A DNA stretch of 29,414 bases, from assembly GCA_000431135.1 (NCBI GenBank), contig HF987888.1, forward strand, positions 1 through 29,414. The letters are read 5' to 3'. Both the position numbers and the translations under genes were made by a program. This stretch comes from Clostridium sp. CAG:590 (lineage in GTDB: Bacteria > Bacillota > Clostridia > Lachnospirales > Lachnospiraceae). The notes beneath the pieces are model-generated. The model saw only the letters and a list, made by a program, of their open reading frames with translations. It was not told the origin of the DNA and did not search any database. Positions 15,365 to 23,822 of this stretch are shown here, piece by piece (positions within the stretch are counted from its first letter, which is position 1; every line of letters starts with the position of its first letter).

Positions 15365-17035
15365 TTATTGAATAAAATGCAGCCTGCGTGCCAATTTCAC
15401 CAGCAACGTTCCTTTTGGAAATGCAAGCAACATCTCTTCTGTATATCCACCGGCTTTCAGCATCACTACAAAATATGTGATTGCCGCCAAACCGATTGCG
15501 ATCAAAACTGCTATTGCGTTGCTAATAAACGCACCCATTATGTGAAGCAGTCCCCAATTCAATACTTTGTATACCAAAAATGCAACATTACCCATAACTG
15601 CAGCGGATAACACCGGCACCCCTACCGTTTGTTTCCACTCCATCTTAAATCGTAACTCTTTCTTTACAAAGTACAAGTTCATCACTACAACAATAATGGC
15701 ATAAAATGCAGTTGCAAGAATCAATGAATAAATCTCCAGTTTGGCAATTGCAATCAATGGAACCAATAATAAAATATGACCCACTAACGCAGTAATGGAA
15801 CTAATCACCGGGATATTCACCTTGCCGATTCCCTGTAACACACCATTCAATACACTAGAGATTCCATACAACACAATCGAAATGCCACCGATCAACAACA
15901 GATTCGATACCATCGTCGTATCCGTTGCCGATAAACTATAATACACTAACCGGACAATCGGTTTACCTAAAACCGCAAATCCAACTGCGCATGGAATTGT
16001 AAGCACCATTGCCAATTGCAAAGATTGTTGAATCTTGCGATTGCAGCCTTCCTTATCGCCCACTGCATAGGCTCCCGACACACTCGGAATTACAGCCGAA
16101 CCCACGGCTGCTGCCCTTGCGATCGGTACATTTGCAAGCACAAGATACATCCGGCTATATAATCCATACTGTCCGTCAATCAATTCGCTCCCGGTTCCCA
16201 TATACTGTAACATCTTCTGATATATCGTCATATCTAAGATTACATTCACATTATAGATTGCGGAGCTCAATATGATCGGCGTTGCTACCATCAATAACAA
16301 CTTAATTACCGAACGATACGAAAGAATCTCCGTAGTGGTATCCTGCGCAATCTTATCCTCTATCGTGCCCCGCTGTCTGCGGAATAGCCATACAATATAG
16401 ATCAGACTAACTGTTGCTGCCACACCGGTTCCCAATGTTCCTCCGGCAGCTCCATACACGTCCGATAATTCGCTATGTCCATTCATAACCGCCCATTTAA
16501 TAAATGTTAATGCTGCCACAATACTCACAATTGCATTGATCACCTGTTCAATGATCTGGGAAATCGATGTTGGCACCATATTGCCATACGCCTGAAAATA
16601 TCCACGATATACACTGGCAAATCCGGAGATAAAAATGGTTGGCGCCAATATTCTTAACGACAACACCGTGTTATCCGTAACAATATACGGTGCAACAATA
16701 TAAGTGAATAAAGAAGCAATTCCACCAACCACTAACATATATAGCATAGCTCCCTTATAGATCTGTTTCACATTCCGGTACTCCCCACGCTGCACTCGTT
16801 CAGAAATCAGCTTGGATAACGCAGCTGGAATACTAAATACTGCAATCGTCCAGACATATCCATATACAGTCTGAGCCGCTCCATAATATCCGTTACCCGC
16901 TTTCCCTAATATATTAGCAAATGGTATATTATATACCATTCCGATAACCTTCGATATAACACTTGCTGCGGCTAATATGGTTGCCTGCATTGCAAAACTG
17001 CCTGATATTGTTCGTTTCTTATTCTTACTATTCAT
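15365..17035 (-). CDS. SpoVB-like polysaccharide/lipid flippase (MOP superfamily)
   Basis: A polytopic membrane protein with about 13-14 hydrophobic segments, of the oligosaccharide flippase/MurJ/SpoVB group. It begins MNSKNKKRTISGSFAMQATILAAASVISKV, and the characteristic GMVYNIPFANILGKAGNGYYG and PAALSKLISERV segments follow. These proteins move lipid-linked sugar precursors across the membrane; SpoVB acts in spore cortex synthesis. The reading frame is open to 17146, but I place the start at 17035: the upstream 37 codons overlap an extended -10 promoter (17069-17077) and have no Shine-Dalgarno, whereas CAGG lies five bases before this ATG. Resulting length is 556 residues. It is the first gene of a four-gene unit running to the terminator at 9122. 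Whether it serves sporulation or surface polysaccharide export is not decided by sequence. Confidence 0.88.
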   Translation of the reverse strand: MNSKNKKRTISGSFAMQATILAAASVISKVIGMVYNIPFANILGKAGNGYYGAAQTVYGYVWTIAVFSIPAALSKLISERVQRGEYRNVKQIYKGAMLYMLVVGGIASLFTYIVAPYIVTDNTVLSLRILAPTIFISGFASVYRGYFQAYGNMVPTSISQIIEQVINAIVSIVAALTFIKWAVMNGHSELSDVYGAAGGTLGTGVAATVSLIYIVWLFRRQRGTIEDKIAQDTTTEILSYRSVIKLLLMVATPIILSSAIYNVNVILDMTIYQKMLQYMGTGSELIDGQYGLYSRMYLVLANVPIARAAAVGSAVIPSVSGAYAVGDKEGCNRKIQQSLQLAMVLTIPCAVGFAVLGKPIVRLVYYSLSATDTTMVSNLLLIGGISIVLYGISSVLNGVLQGIGKVNIPVISSITALVGHILLLVPLIAIAKLEIYSLILATAFYAIIVVVMNLYFVKKELRFKMEWKQTVGVPVLSAAVMGNVAFLVYKVLNWGLLHIMGAFISNAIAVLIAIGLAAITYFVVMLKAGGYTEEMLLAFPKGTLLVKLARRLHFIQ

Positions 17036-17068
17036 AAAACCTGATTCTGTCTTTCTAAAATAATATAT

Positions 17069-17097
17069 ATTATAGCACAATCCGTATTTCTTTAAAA
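17069..17097 (-). promoter_or_regulatory. Extended -10 promoter of the flippase-to-alarmone unit
   Basis: TGC-TATAAT lies at 17077-17069, with only a weak -35 (TTTTAA at 17097-17092, 17-base spacing). The upstream terminator of the aconitase gene insulates it. It predicts a start near 17062 and a 5' leader of about 27 bases. Confidence 0.6.
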
Positions 17098-17113
17098 GAG
17101 TATTAAACAGAAA

Positions 17114-17170
17114 AGAGGTTGTTTTATTAGGCCTTCTCTTACTCATTGACCCTGATAAAACAACCCCTCT
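17114..17170 (-). terminator. Intrinsic terminator of the aconitase-family gene
   Basis: Minus-strand arm AGAGG(GG)TTGTTTTAT (17170-17155) pairs with ATAAAACAACCTCT (17127-17114), 14 pairs with two bulged G, followed by TTTCTGTTT. It lies 36 bases after the aconitase stop codon and just upstream of the flippase promoter. The loop of about 27 bases is long for a terminator. Confidence 0.7.
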
Positions 17171-17205
17171 GAATCTTCAATTACAATACATGAAATGCAT
17201 TCATA

Positions 17206-19488
17206 TTATCCACGATTATAGTTGATCAGACAACCCTTTAAGATGATCTCACGCTCATGGTCTGTCAGATCTCCAAGATGGAAAGTAAGTTCTTTCATAT
17301 CTTTGTTCACGACATATGCCTTGATATCGTCATTCTTCTCCTGGACAGCTTTGGCAATATCCGGAATAAAGATATAATCATCAATCTCAAAATCATAATC
17401 TTCCGGCATCAGGAATGGTAACATTCCCCAGTTGATCAGATTAGAACGATATCTCTTCGTTGCATACTCTTTGGCAACATTTGCCCAGCCACCAAGTACC
17501 TTCTGGCAGGATGCAGCCTGCTCACGTGCAGAACCATCTCCCGGTTTCACTGCAAAGATCGTAGAACCAACTCCGGTATTCCCGCCACAGACATCCGGGA
17601 ACTGTTCTTTCACTTTGTGCATGATCTCGCGCATCTCCGGATAAGCCTCGCCCATGCATTTACCTTCTTCTCTGACCTTCTCAACTGCCTGGATTGCCTT
17701 TGCACGGCCTACATATTCCGGATCTTTACGGGACAATGTAAATTCCGCAAGTCCTAACGGATTCGAACGATAAGAAGATGTCTCACCGGAAGGGATCAAC
17801 TCATCTGTTGTTGTAACTGGATCATGGATTACAGAAGCAACCTTCAATACCAGATTGTCTGTCAACGCAACCATCTCCGGCCAATCCTTGATATTCGGTC
17901 CAAACTTAATCTCTACGCTCGGATCTGCCTTGCCAACACCATTGTATACACGATTTGCATAAATATTCTGATCGAAGAAATACTTCGGATTTGTAAAGTT
18001 CACATCTACATCCGTTGCGGCTGTCAGATAACCCTTATTCGCTGCTGTTGCAGCAATGGAACGGGCATCCATTAAGGCAACCGATGAAATCTGACCATTC
18101 TGTACCTTAGAACCTTCACGGTTCGGGAAGTTTCTGGTAGAATGACGGATTGAAAATGCATTATTGGCAGGGGTATCACCCGCACCGAAGCAACGACCAC
18201 AGAATGCAGTCTTCACAATCGCACCTGTCTCAATCAGATCTGCCAATCTTCCATTCTTCGCTAATTCCATATAGATCGGTGTAGAAGCCGGATATACACT
18301 TAACGTAAATTCATCTGCTCCGATATAAGAACCCCTCAGGATATCTGCTGCTGCACAGATATTCTCAAATCCACCACCGGCACAACCGGCGATAATACCC
18401 TGATCTACATATAACTTGCCATCTCTGACCTTATCCTTCAGTGTAAAGTCAACCTTACCGTCTAAGCTGACTAATGCACGTTTCTCACAATCCTCTAAAA
18501 TATCCATTAAGTTTGCATTTAATTCTTCAATTGTATAGGTATTACTTGGATGGAATGGCATTGCGATCATTGGTTTTACCTTGCTGAGATCTACATATAC
18601 AACTCCATCATAGTATGCAACTGCTCCCGGATTCAGTTCCTTATAATCTCCACTTCTTCCATGGATATCATAGAAATCCTTTACCTTATCATCTGTTTTC
18701 CAGATAGAAGAAAGACAGGTTGTCTCTGTTGTCATAACGTCAATACCAATTCGGTAATCCGCACTTAAGTTATCTACACCCGGTCCCACAAACTCCATTA
18801 CTTTATTCTTGACATAACCATTAGCAAATACTGCACCAATAATTGCAAGTGCAACGTCCTGTGGTCCTACGCCTGCTTCCGGCTTACCATCTAAATAGAT
18901 TGCCACAACGCCTGGCATCTTAACGTCATATGTCTGGCAAAGCAACTGCTTTACAAGTTCTCCACCGCCTTCACCAATCGCCATAGTTCCTAACGCACCA
19001 TAACGTGTATGGGAATCCGATCCTAAGATCATTGCGCCACATTCTGCCAACATCTCTCTTGCAAACTGATGAATAACTGCCTGATGAGGAGGTACATATA
19101 CACCACCATATTTCTTTGCACAGGTAAGTCCAAACATATGATCATCTTCATTAATGGTTCCACCGACTGCACAAAGGGAATTGTGACAGTTTGTTAATAC
19201 ATACGGAATCGGGAACTTCTCTAATCCGGATGCTCTTGCTGTCTGAATGATTCCAACAAATGTAATATCATGAGAAGTTAATTTATCAAATTTGATCTGA
19301 AGATTGTCCATATCTTCTGAAGTGTTATGTGCTCTCAAAATGTTATAAGCAATCGTATTCTTCGCTGCTTCTTCCTTTGACATCACACTTCCTGTCTTAC
19401 TTTTTAATTCCTGTTCCTGATCTGCTCCATCCGGAATGATCTCTGTACCATTCACAAGATAAGCTCCACCTTCGTATAACTTAACCAC
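17206..19488 (-). CDS. Aconitase-family hydratase (YbhJ-like)
   Basis: Iron-sulfur hydro-lyase of the aconitase superfamily, about 760 residues. The core has TNCHNSLC, GSDSHTRYGALGTMAIGEGG (compare GTDSHT in aconitases) and three candidate [4Fe-4S] cysteines, one in AGCAGGGFEN and two in FCGRCFGAGD. Active-site-like RHSTRNFPNR follows. The swivel domain is C-terminal, with GDGSAREQAA and KRYRSNLINWGMLPF. Citrate/isocitrate interconversion feeding 2-oxoglutarate synthesis is plausible, but the divergence around the first cysteine (AGCAGGG instead of GSCTNS) leaves the substrate open. The frame opens at an ATG at 19506, but the AAGGAGG lies inside those first codons, and GTG at 19488 has ideal eight-base spacing from it. 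A good promoter lies at 19542-19570 and a terminator follows. Confidence 0.85.
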   Translation of the reverse strand: MVKLYEGGAYLVNGTEIIPDGADQEQELKSKTGSVMSKEEAAKNTIAYNILRAHNTSEDMDNLQIKFDKLTSHDITFVGIIQTARASGLEKFPIPYVLTNCHNSLCAVGGTINEDDHMFGLTCAKKYGGVYVPPHQAVIHQFAREMLAECGAMILGSDSHTRYGALGTMAIGEGGGELVKQLLCQTYDVKMPGVVAIYLDGKPEAGVGPQDVALAIIGAVFANGYVKNKVMEFVGPGVDNLSADYRIGIDVMTTETTCLSSIWKTDDKVKDFYDIHGRSGDYKELNPGAVAYYDGVVYVDLSKVKPMIAMPFHPSNTYTIEELNANLMDILEDCEKRALVSLDGKVDFTLKDKVRDGKLYVDQGIIAGCAGGGFENICAAADILRGSYIGADEFTLSVYPASTPIYMELAKNGRLADLIETGAIVKTAFCGRCFGAGDTPANNAFSIRHSTRNFPNREGSKVQNGQISSVALMDARSIAATAANKGYLTAATDVDVNFTNPKYFFDQNIYANRVYNGVGKADPSVEIKFGPNIKDWPEMVALTDNLVLKVASVIHDPVTTTDELIPSGETSSYRSNPLGLAEFTLSRKDPEYVGRAKAIQAVEKVREEGKCMGEAYPEMREIMHKVKEQFPDVCGGNTGVGSTIFAVKPGDGSAREQAASCQKVLGGWANVAKEYATKRYRSNLINWGMLPFLMPEDYDFEIDDYIFIPDIAKAVQEKNDDIKAYVVNKDMKELTFHLGDLTDHEREIILKGCLINYNRG

Positions 19489-19541
19489 GCATATATCCTC
19501 CTTCATCTTGTTAAATAGGAAATTAATCTCAATCGGAAATT

Positions 19542-19570
19542 ATTGTAGCATAACATCCATGATATTTCAA
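19542..19570 (-). promoter_or_regulatory. Promoter of the aconitase-family gene
   Basis: TTGAAA (19570-19565), a 17-base spacer and TACAAT (19547-19542) with an extended TGC in front. It stands directly downstream of the transglutaminase stop codon (19584), so the hydratase is probably transcribed on its own. Confidence 0.75.
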
Positions 19571-19583
19571 ATGGTTTAGGCAT

Positions 19584-20372
19584 TCACCGAAAAATATATC
19601 TGCGCTTTGCCATTCTCTGCTTCCGGTTCCACCCAAAACGGATTCTTTCGTGATTCCTGAAGTCTTTTGTTCCTTTTAAAAAATAGGAATACGCGTCCGT
19701 TGCATCATCCCATGTCACATCCACACTATACCATCGTGATCGTAATTTCACCATATTCCAAGCATGCTCCTCACCACTTACATAGATGCATGGCACGCCC
19801 ATCTCCTGCATCAATCTGAGATATGCCAGTGTATATGCCATACAATTCCCCCGTCCGTACCGGAGTGCTGTATAAGCCGAATCCAAGCTTACATCATAGC
19901 GCATATGCCTTACCAGATAATCTCTTGCCCATTTCGCCTTATACGGAGGTGGCAATCTTCTTTTCCTTCGAGTCAGTTGTTTCACCTTCTTATCAACATA
20001 CTTCTCCTGTCTTAACGTTGTTCGGTAGGTAACAGAAAAAGTCACACAGGAATCCGCATCATTCGAATACAAAATGCTCATTGCTGCAATATTCGCCACT
20101 AAATAGCTGTCTTTCCGTGCCATTCTCTCAAACAGCCCATGATACCTGTCCTTCCTATCTTTTGCTATATCCTCACAGATTCCCGGATAATAGAAACACA
20201 TCTTCCGTTGTCTCTTCCCCATTCCCTCCATCAACCGAACACACATCATCTTATAATCCTGTACTTCTGTTACCTCTGTCATCTCCTTCCCCTGCACAAT
20301 TCCCGTACAATTACTGCATAATATTCCGATCCATAATCCTACTGTCAATATTCTTCTAATCCATCTGCTCAT
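19584..20372 (-). CDS. Secreted transglutaminase-like (cysteine protease fold) protein
   Basis: A 262-residue protein with an N-terminal signal segment (basic RWIRR, hydrophobic ILTVGLWIGIL, then CSNCTGIVQG), so probably exported. The C-terminal half carries a transglutaminase-like core with the expected triad: Cys177 in GRGNCMAYTLAYL, His203 in EEHAWNMV, Asp218 in WYSVDVTWDD. Such domains in bacteria act as proteases or peptide-crosslinking enzymes at the cell surface; the substrate is unknown. The protein is very basic, with RRKRRLPPPYKAKW before the core. The frame opens at a GTG at 20378, but AGGAGG is only two bases from it and eight from the ATG at 20372, which I prefer. It is divergent from the MarR gene, and the palindromic operator lies between them. 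Confidence 0.82.
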   Translation of the reverse strand: MSRWIRRILTVGLWIGILCSNCTGIVQGKEMTEVTEVQDYKMMCVRLMEGMGKRQRKMCFYYPGICEDIAKDRKDRYHGLFERMARKDSYLVANIAAMSILYSNDADSCVTFSVTYRTTLRQEKYVDKKVKQLTRRKRRLPPPYKAKWARDYLVRHMRYDVSLDSAYTALRYGRGNCMAYTLAYLRLMQEMGVPCIYVSGEEHAWNMVKLRSRWYSVDVTWDDATDAYSYFLKGTKDFRNHERIRFGWNRKQRMAKRRYIFR

Positions 20373-20415
20373 AAGCACTTCCTCCTTCCTGATAATCAGA
20401 TTCTACTTCAATTAG

Positions 20416-20472
20416 TGTCCAATAAATTGGACATCTTGAATTTCTATGAAAAATCTCATATAATAAATTGGA
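20416..20472 (+). promoter_or_regulatory. MarR-type operator and promoter
   Basis: A perfect inverted repeat, TGTCCAATAAATTGGACA (20416-20433), overlaps the upstream edge of a strong promoter: TTGAAT (20436-20441), 17-base spacer, TATAAT (20459-20464). A second partial copy, AATAAATTGGA (20462-20472), covers the -10 end and start region. The spacing suggests autorepression by the MarR protein, and the first site is also placed to affect the divergent transglutaminase gene. Confidence 0.75.
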
Positions 20473-20496
20473 ATAAAACATAGGATGGTTACTTAC

Positions 20497-20949
20497 ATGA
20501 ATCAGCATAACGAAGAAGAAGCAATTCTGTCTTTATTAGAATTACTTCCCAGTTATTTTCAATATTTTAATAATTTTACAGAATTAAAAGAAATACAGAT
20601 CACCAAGACGCAGCTCCGAATCCTTCTCATTCTCTCTGCGAGACAGAGTCTTTCTATGAGCCAGCTTGCAGATCACCTCTGTATTTCAAGAGAACAGGCA
20701 ACGAGAGCGGTTGCGCCATTAGCCAAACGTCAACTGATTTTCCGTAACACGCATGATACAAACCGTCGCCAGTTAGATGTAAGCCTTTCGAATTCCGGCA
20801 TTCAATTGTTATCAGAATTGAAAGAAGAATACCACAAACGTTTTGCAAGTTCTCTGTCTTCTCTGTCTACAGAAGAACGCAGAACATTTATTGATTCCCT
20901 TCATAATATCGTGACGCTTATGCAGAAAATGACATCATCAGATTCCTGA
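20497..20949 (+). CDS. MarR family transcriptional regulator
   Basis: A winged-helix regulator of 150 residues, typical MarR length. The helix-turn-helix is visible in SMSQLADHLCISREQATRAVAPLAKRQLI, followed by the wing with the conserved Asp-Arg-type segment NTHDTNRRQLDVSLSNSG. Flanking helices form the dimerisation domain. An ATG at 20485 is in frame, but AGGA overlaps it; the ATG at 20497 has AGGA 11 bases upstream and is the better start. Its own promoter carries a palindromic operator, implying autoregulation. Its targets probably include itself and perhaps the divergent transglutaminase gene. The ligand cannot be told. The final six codons double as one arm of the terminator at 20928-20966. 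Confidence 0.9.
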   Translation: MNQHNEEEAILSLLELLPSYFQYFNNFTELKEIQITKTQLRILLILSARQSLSMSQLADHLCISREQATRAVAPLAKRQLIFRNTHDTNRRQLDVSLSNSGIQLLSELKEEYHKRFASSLSSLSTEERRTFIDSLHNIVTLMQKMTSSDS

Positions 20950-20966
20950 TGATGTCATTCTTTTTT
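20928..20966. terminator. Bidirectional terminator between marR-type gene and P-type ATPase
   Basis: A perfect 14-base stem AATGACATCATCAG / CTGATGATGTCATT (20928-20941, 20946-20959) with loop ATTC is followed on the plus strand by CTTTTTT. The upstream arm encodes the last MarR residues (MTSSD) and its stop codon (20947-20949) lies in the downstream arm. The convergent ATPase stop codon begins at 20967, in the T-tract; in that direction the stem is followed by TTCTG. Confidence 0.9.
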
Positions 20967-23580
20967 ACTCTCTGCCTAAAATTGTCCGTGTCACCTGAAT
21001 GCATAACGTCGGAACTGCTGCCAACAGTGCAATCATTCCCGCTTGTGCAATCGATAATGCAGAAACCTCAAACACTCCGCTCAACGCAGGCATCCACAAA
21101 ACAATTCCAAGCAATCCCACTCCGGCCAGGAAGGCTGCTATACTCCATTTGTTCGTAAATAATCCCAACCGGAATATCATTTTCTTTCCTCTGCAATTAA
21201 ATCCATGGAACAATCTTGCCAACGTCAGCGTTGCAAACGCCATGGTGCTTGCTGTCATTGCATCCGACTGTAATCCAATATAAAATGCTGTCATTGTAAC
21301 AATTGCGATCATCATGCCATATCCAAATAAATGGAATATAAAGTTTCCTGTCAGAATTCCTTCTTTCGTATCTCTCGGTTGTTCTGCAAGCAATCCCCTG
21401 TCACTTTTTTCCGTACCGATTGCCAGTGCCGGCAAAGAATCCGTCAGCAAATTGATAAATAACAGATGCACCGGTGCAAACGGCGCAGGAAGTGCCGCAA
21501 CACAACAGTATAATACACATAATATTCCAGCCATATTACCAGACAATAAAAACTGGATGGCATTTTGAATATTCCGATATACACTCCTTCCATTCTCCAC
21601 TGCTTTTATGATCGTTGCAAAATTATCATCGGATAAGATCATTGCAGCTGCATCTTTTGAAACTTCCGTTCCTGTCACGCCCATAGCAACGCCCACATCC
21701 GCTTTCTTTAATGCCGGGGCATCATTTACTCCATCCCCTGTCATTGCTACAACTTCTCCCTGCTCCTGCCATGCTTCTACGATCCGGATCTTATTTTCAG
21801 GCGACACTCTGGCATATACCGATATCTGTTTCAGTTTCTGCTGCAATTCTTCCTGCGTCATAACATCAAGCTCCGCCCCTGTAACTGCATAATCTCCTTC
21901 TTCATAAATGCCGATCTGCTTCGCAATCGCCGTTGCCGTCACCTTATGATCTCCCGTGATCATCACCGTTTTTATTCCTGCCCGTTTTGCATCTGATACC
22001 GCCTTCACCGACTCCGGTCTTGGAGGATCGATCATTGCCGTCAAACCGACAAATATATAGTCATTTTCATAATCGCTACATAGTGTTTCCTTTTCCCCTA
22101 CTTCTTTATAAACAAATGCAAGAACCCGGAGTCCGTTACAGGAAAAATGCTCATTACATGCCAGAATATCATTTTTCTGTTTGTCCGATATCATCTGCAC
22201 AGTTCCATTCACCCGTATCCGTGTAATCTTCGGCATCAATACATCCAAAGCACCTTTGGTGAATACCGTATCCGTTCCATGTACCATATATTGACTACTC
22301 ATCATTTTTCTTTCCGAATCAAATGGGATCTCCCCTAGTCTCGGCATCATCCGGCGAATGTCTTCTTCCTCAAAATTCAGCGTTCCTCCTGCAAACGCTT
22401 TCCGTGCCATTACCAATAAACAGGACTCTGTCGGATCGCCGATTCCCTTTTCTCCCTGTAACGACGAATCATTATTTAACACGGCATTATATAACAGATA
22501 TCGATGTGTTGAATTTCTAAGATCTAATTCTTCCGGTTTTAATATCTGTCCCTCGGTATAAACATCCGTTACCGTCATTTTGTTCTGCGTGAGTGTCCCA
22601 GTCTTATCCGAACAAATGACAGACACACATCCAAGACTTTCCACCGCTTTCAGCTGTTTGATAATTGCTCCTTCTGCCGCCATCTTCTGTGTTCCCATCG
22701 CCTGTACGATCGTAATGATCGAGGTAAGTGCTTCCGGAATAGCTGCAACTGCTAATGCAACCGCAAACATTAGCGCATTCAGAAATGATGTGCCCTGATG
22801 GAGCTGTAAGCCAAATACAACTATACAGATCACTATAATAATTGTTGCCAATCGTTTACTGAATGCATCCATACTATTTTGAAGTGGTGTTTTCTTCTCT
22901 TTTGCCTGATTCATTAATTCCGCTATTTTCCCCATCTCTGTTTCCATACCGGTACCGGTCACTACCACTTCTGCACGTCCATAGGTAACCAGTGTCCCGG
23001 AATATACCATATTCCGCCGGTCCGCTAACGGAAGATCTTCTTCTAACCGATAGTCCACTTTATCTACATTCGTCGATTCTCCTGTCAACGCACTCTCATT
23101 TACCTGCAAAGAATAGTTGTTAAAAATTCTTCCATCCGCCACGATCATATCCCCGGCCTCAAGAATTACAATATCTCCAGGCACAACTTCCGTTGATGGT
23201 ATCTCCATTTTTTTACCATCCCGTATAACCTTTGCATATGGCATGGATAATGCCTTTAACGCATTCAGTGACTTTTCGGCTTTCATGTATTGAACGGTTC
23301 CCAGTATTGCATTCAAAATGATGACTACGAATATAACAACTGTACTTTCCGCATTACCCGATACCGCAGAAACAATAGCAGCAATGATCAGAATCATTAC
23401 CAGAAGATCCTTGAACTGTTCTAAAAACACCATCACCGCTGTCTTTTTCTTTCCTTCTTCCAGTACATTTTCTCCTTTTTCTTCCAAGAGTTCCTTCGCG
23501 CGTTGCATCGAAAGTCCTTTCTCGTTGGTCTGCATTTGTGTAAACACCTTATCAACATCCATCTGATACACTTGTTTCAT
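20965..23580 (-). CDS. P-type cation ATPase, Ca2+/Mn2+ type (P2A-like)
   Basis: Membrane ATPase exporting a divalent cation, 871 residues. The N-terminal actuator domain has TGES (166-169), the phosphorylation site is DKTGTLT (Asp325), and the hinge is TGDGVNDAP near residue 618. Transport residues: TM4 AAIPEAL (Glu283, as in SERCA Glu309) and TM6 INLLTDSLPALAIG retain the Asn and Asp of calcium site II; the TM5 segment SGNMAGIL has Gly where SERCA has Glu771, so only one ion site is expected. The presence of a manganese-type (yybP-ykoY) riboswitch upstream suggests Mn2+ as physiological substrate, with Ca2+ possible. AAGGAGG precedes the ATG. It has its own promoter and riboswitch and ends in the shared terminator with the MarR gene. 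Confidence 0.93.
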   Translation of the reverse strand: MKQVYQMDVDKVFTQMQTNEKGLSMQRAKELLEEKGENVLEEGKKKTAVMVFLEQFKDLLVMILIIAAIVSAVSGNAESTVVIFVVIILNAILGTVQYMKAEKSLNALKALSMPYAKVIRDGKKMEIPSTEVVPGDIVILEAGDMIVADGRIFNNYSLQVNESALTGESTNVDKVDYRLEEDLPLADRRNMVYSGTLVTYGRAEVVVTGTGMETEMGKIAELMNQAKEKKTPLQNSMDAFSKRLATIIIVICIVVFGLQLHQGTSFLNALMFAVALAVAAIPEALTSIITIVQAMGTQKMAAEGAIIKQLKAVESLGCVSVICSDKTGTLTQNKMTVTDVYTEGQILKPEELDLRNSTHRYLLYNAVLNNDSSLQGEKGIGDPTESCLLVMARKAFAGGTLNFEEEDIRRMMPRLGEIPFDSERKMMSSQYMVHGTDTVFTKGALDVLMPKITRIRVNGTVQMISDKQKNDILACNEHFSCNGLRVLAFVYKEVGEKETLCSDYENDYIFVGLTAMIDPPRPESVKAVSDAKRAGIKTVMITGDHKVTATAIAKQIGIYEEGDYAVTGAELDVMTQEELQQKLKQISVYARVSPENKIRIVEAWQEQGEVVAMTGDGVNDAPALKKADVGVAMGVTGTEVSKDAAAMILSDDNFATIIKAVENGRSVYRNIQNAIQFLLSGNMAGILCVLYCCVAALPAPFAPVHLLFINLLTDSLPALAIGTEKSDRGLLAEQPRDTKEGILTGNFIFHLFGYGMMIAIVTMTAFYIGLQSDAMTASTMAFATLTLARLFHGFNCRGKKMIFRLGLFTNKWSIAAFLAGVGLLGIVLWMPALSGVFEVSALSIAQAGMIALLAAVPTLCIQVTRTILGRE

Positions 23581-23600
23581 ACTGACTCCTCCTTATTCTT

Positions 23601-23650
23601 AAAAAAAAGAAAGACTTTTTGTGTACAACAAATATGTACACAAAAAGTCT
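23601..23650 (-). terminator. Riboswitch expression-platform terminator
   Basis: A perfect 16-base stem, AGACTTTTTGTGTACA (minus strand 23650-23635) with its complement (23627-23612), has a seven-base loop and is followed by TTTCTTTTTTTT. It stands between the aptamer and the ATPase ribosome binding site, so it should stop transcription unless ligand-bound aptamer releases an antiterminator. Confidence 0.85.
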
Positions 23651-23654
23651 CGTT

Positions 23655-23760
23655 AAACATACTCTGTTTCACAGGTTCCGGGTCATTGACCGTACTGACG
23701 AAATCCTGCAACACACAGCCAGGCCGTGTGCAACTACTCCCCTTTTGCAATGGTTTGCAA
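23655..23760 (-). promoter_or_regulatory. yybP-ykoY-type manganese riboswitch aptamer
   Basis: The minus strand shows the family hallmark AAAAGGGGAGTAG (23747-23735) and, about 60 bases later, CGTCAGTACGGTCAATGACC followed by CCGGAACC. Between them a GC-rich arm (CACACGGCCTGGCTGTGTG) forms a stem. This arrangement matches yybP-ykoY elements, which bind Mn2+ and switch on exporters, including P-type ATPases. The call is from recalled consensus, not a covariance-model search. Confidence 0.87.
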
Positions 23761-23780
23761 TCTATTAATATGTTATATTA

Positions 23781-23810
23781 CTTATAACACAATTCTGTTA
23801 CTCTTGTAAA
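23781..23810 (-). promoter_or_regulatory. Promoter of the riboswitch-ATPase transcript
   Basis: TTTACA at 23810-23805, then 18 bases to TATAAG at 23786-23781 (or 17 to TTATAA). It stands just after the stop of the antiterminator gene. No separate terminator is seen after that gene, so some read-through into the riboswitch is possible. Confidence 0.5.
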
Positions 23811-23822
23811 CCTTTTTTTGCA

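Noticed and set aside
17036..17146. N-terminal extension of the flippase (37 codons)
   Set aside because: It overlaps an extended -10 promoter and the T-rich end of the upstream terminator, and lacks a ribosome binding site.
23601..23650. Long inverted repeat as an insertion-sequence end
   Set aside because: It is a tight hairpin with a seven-base loop and T-tract, positioned as a riboswitch terminator, and no transposase is nearby.
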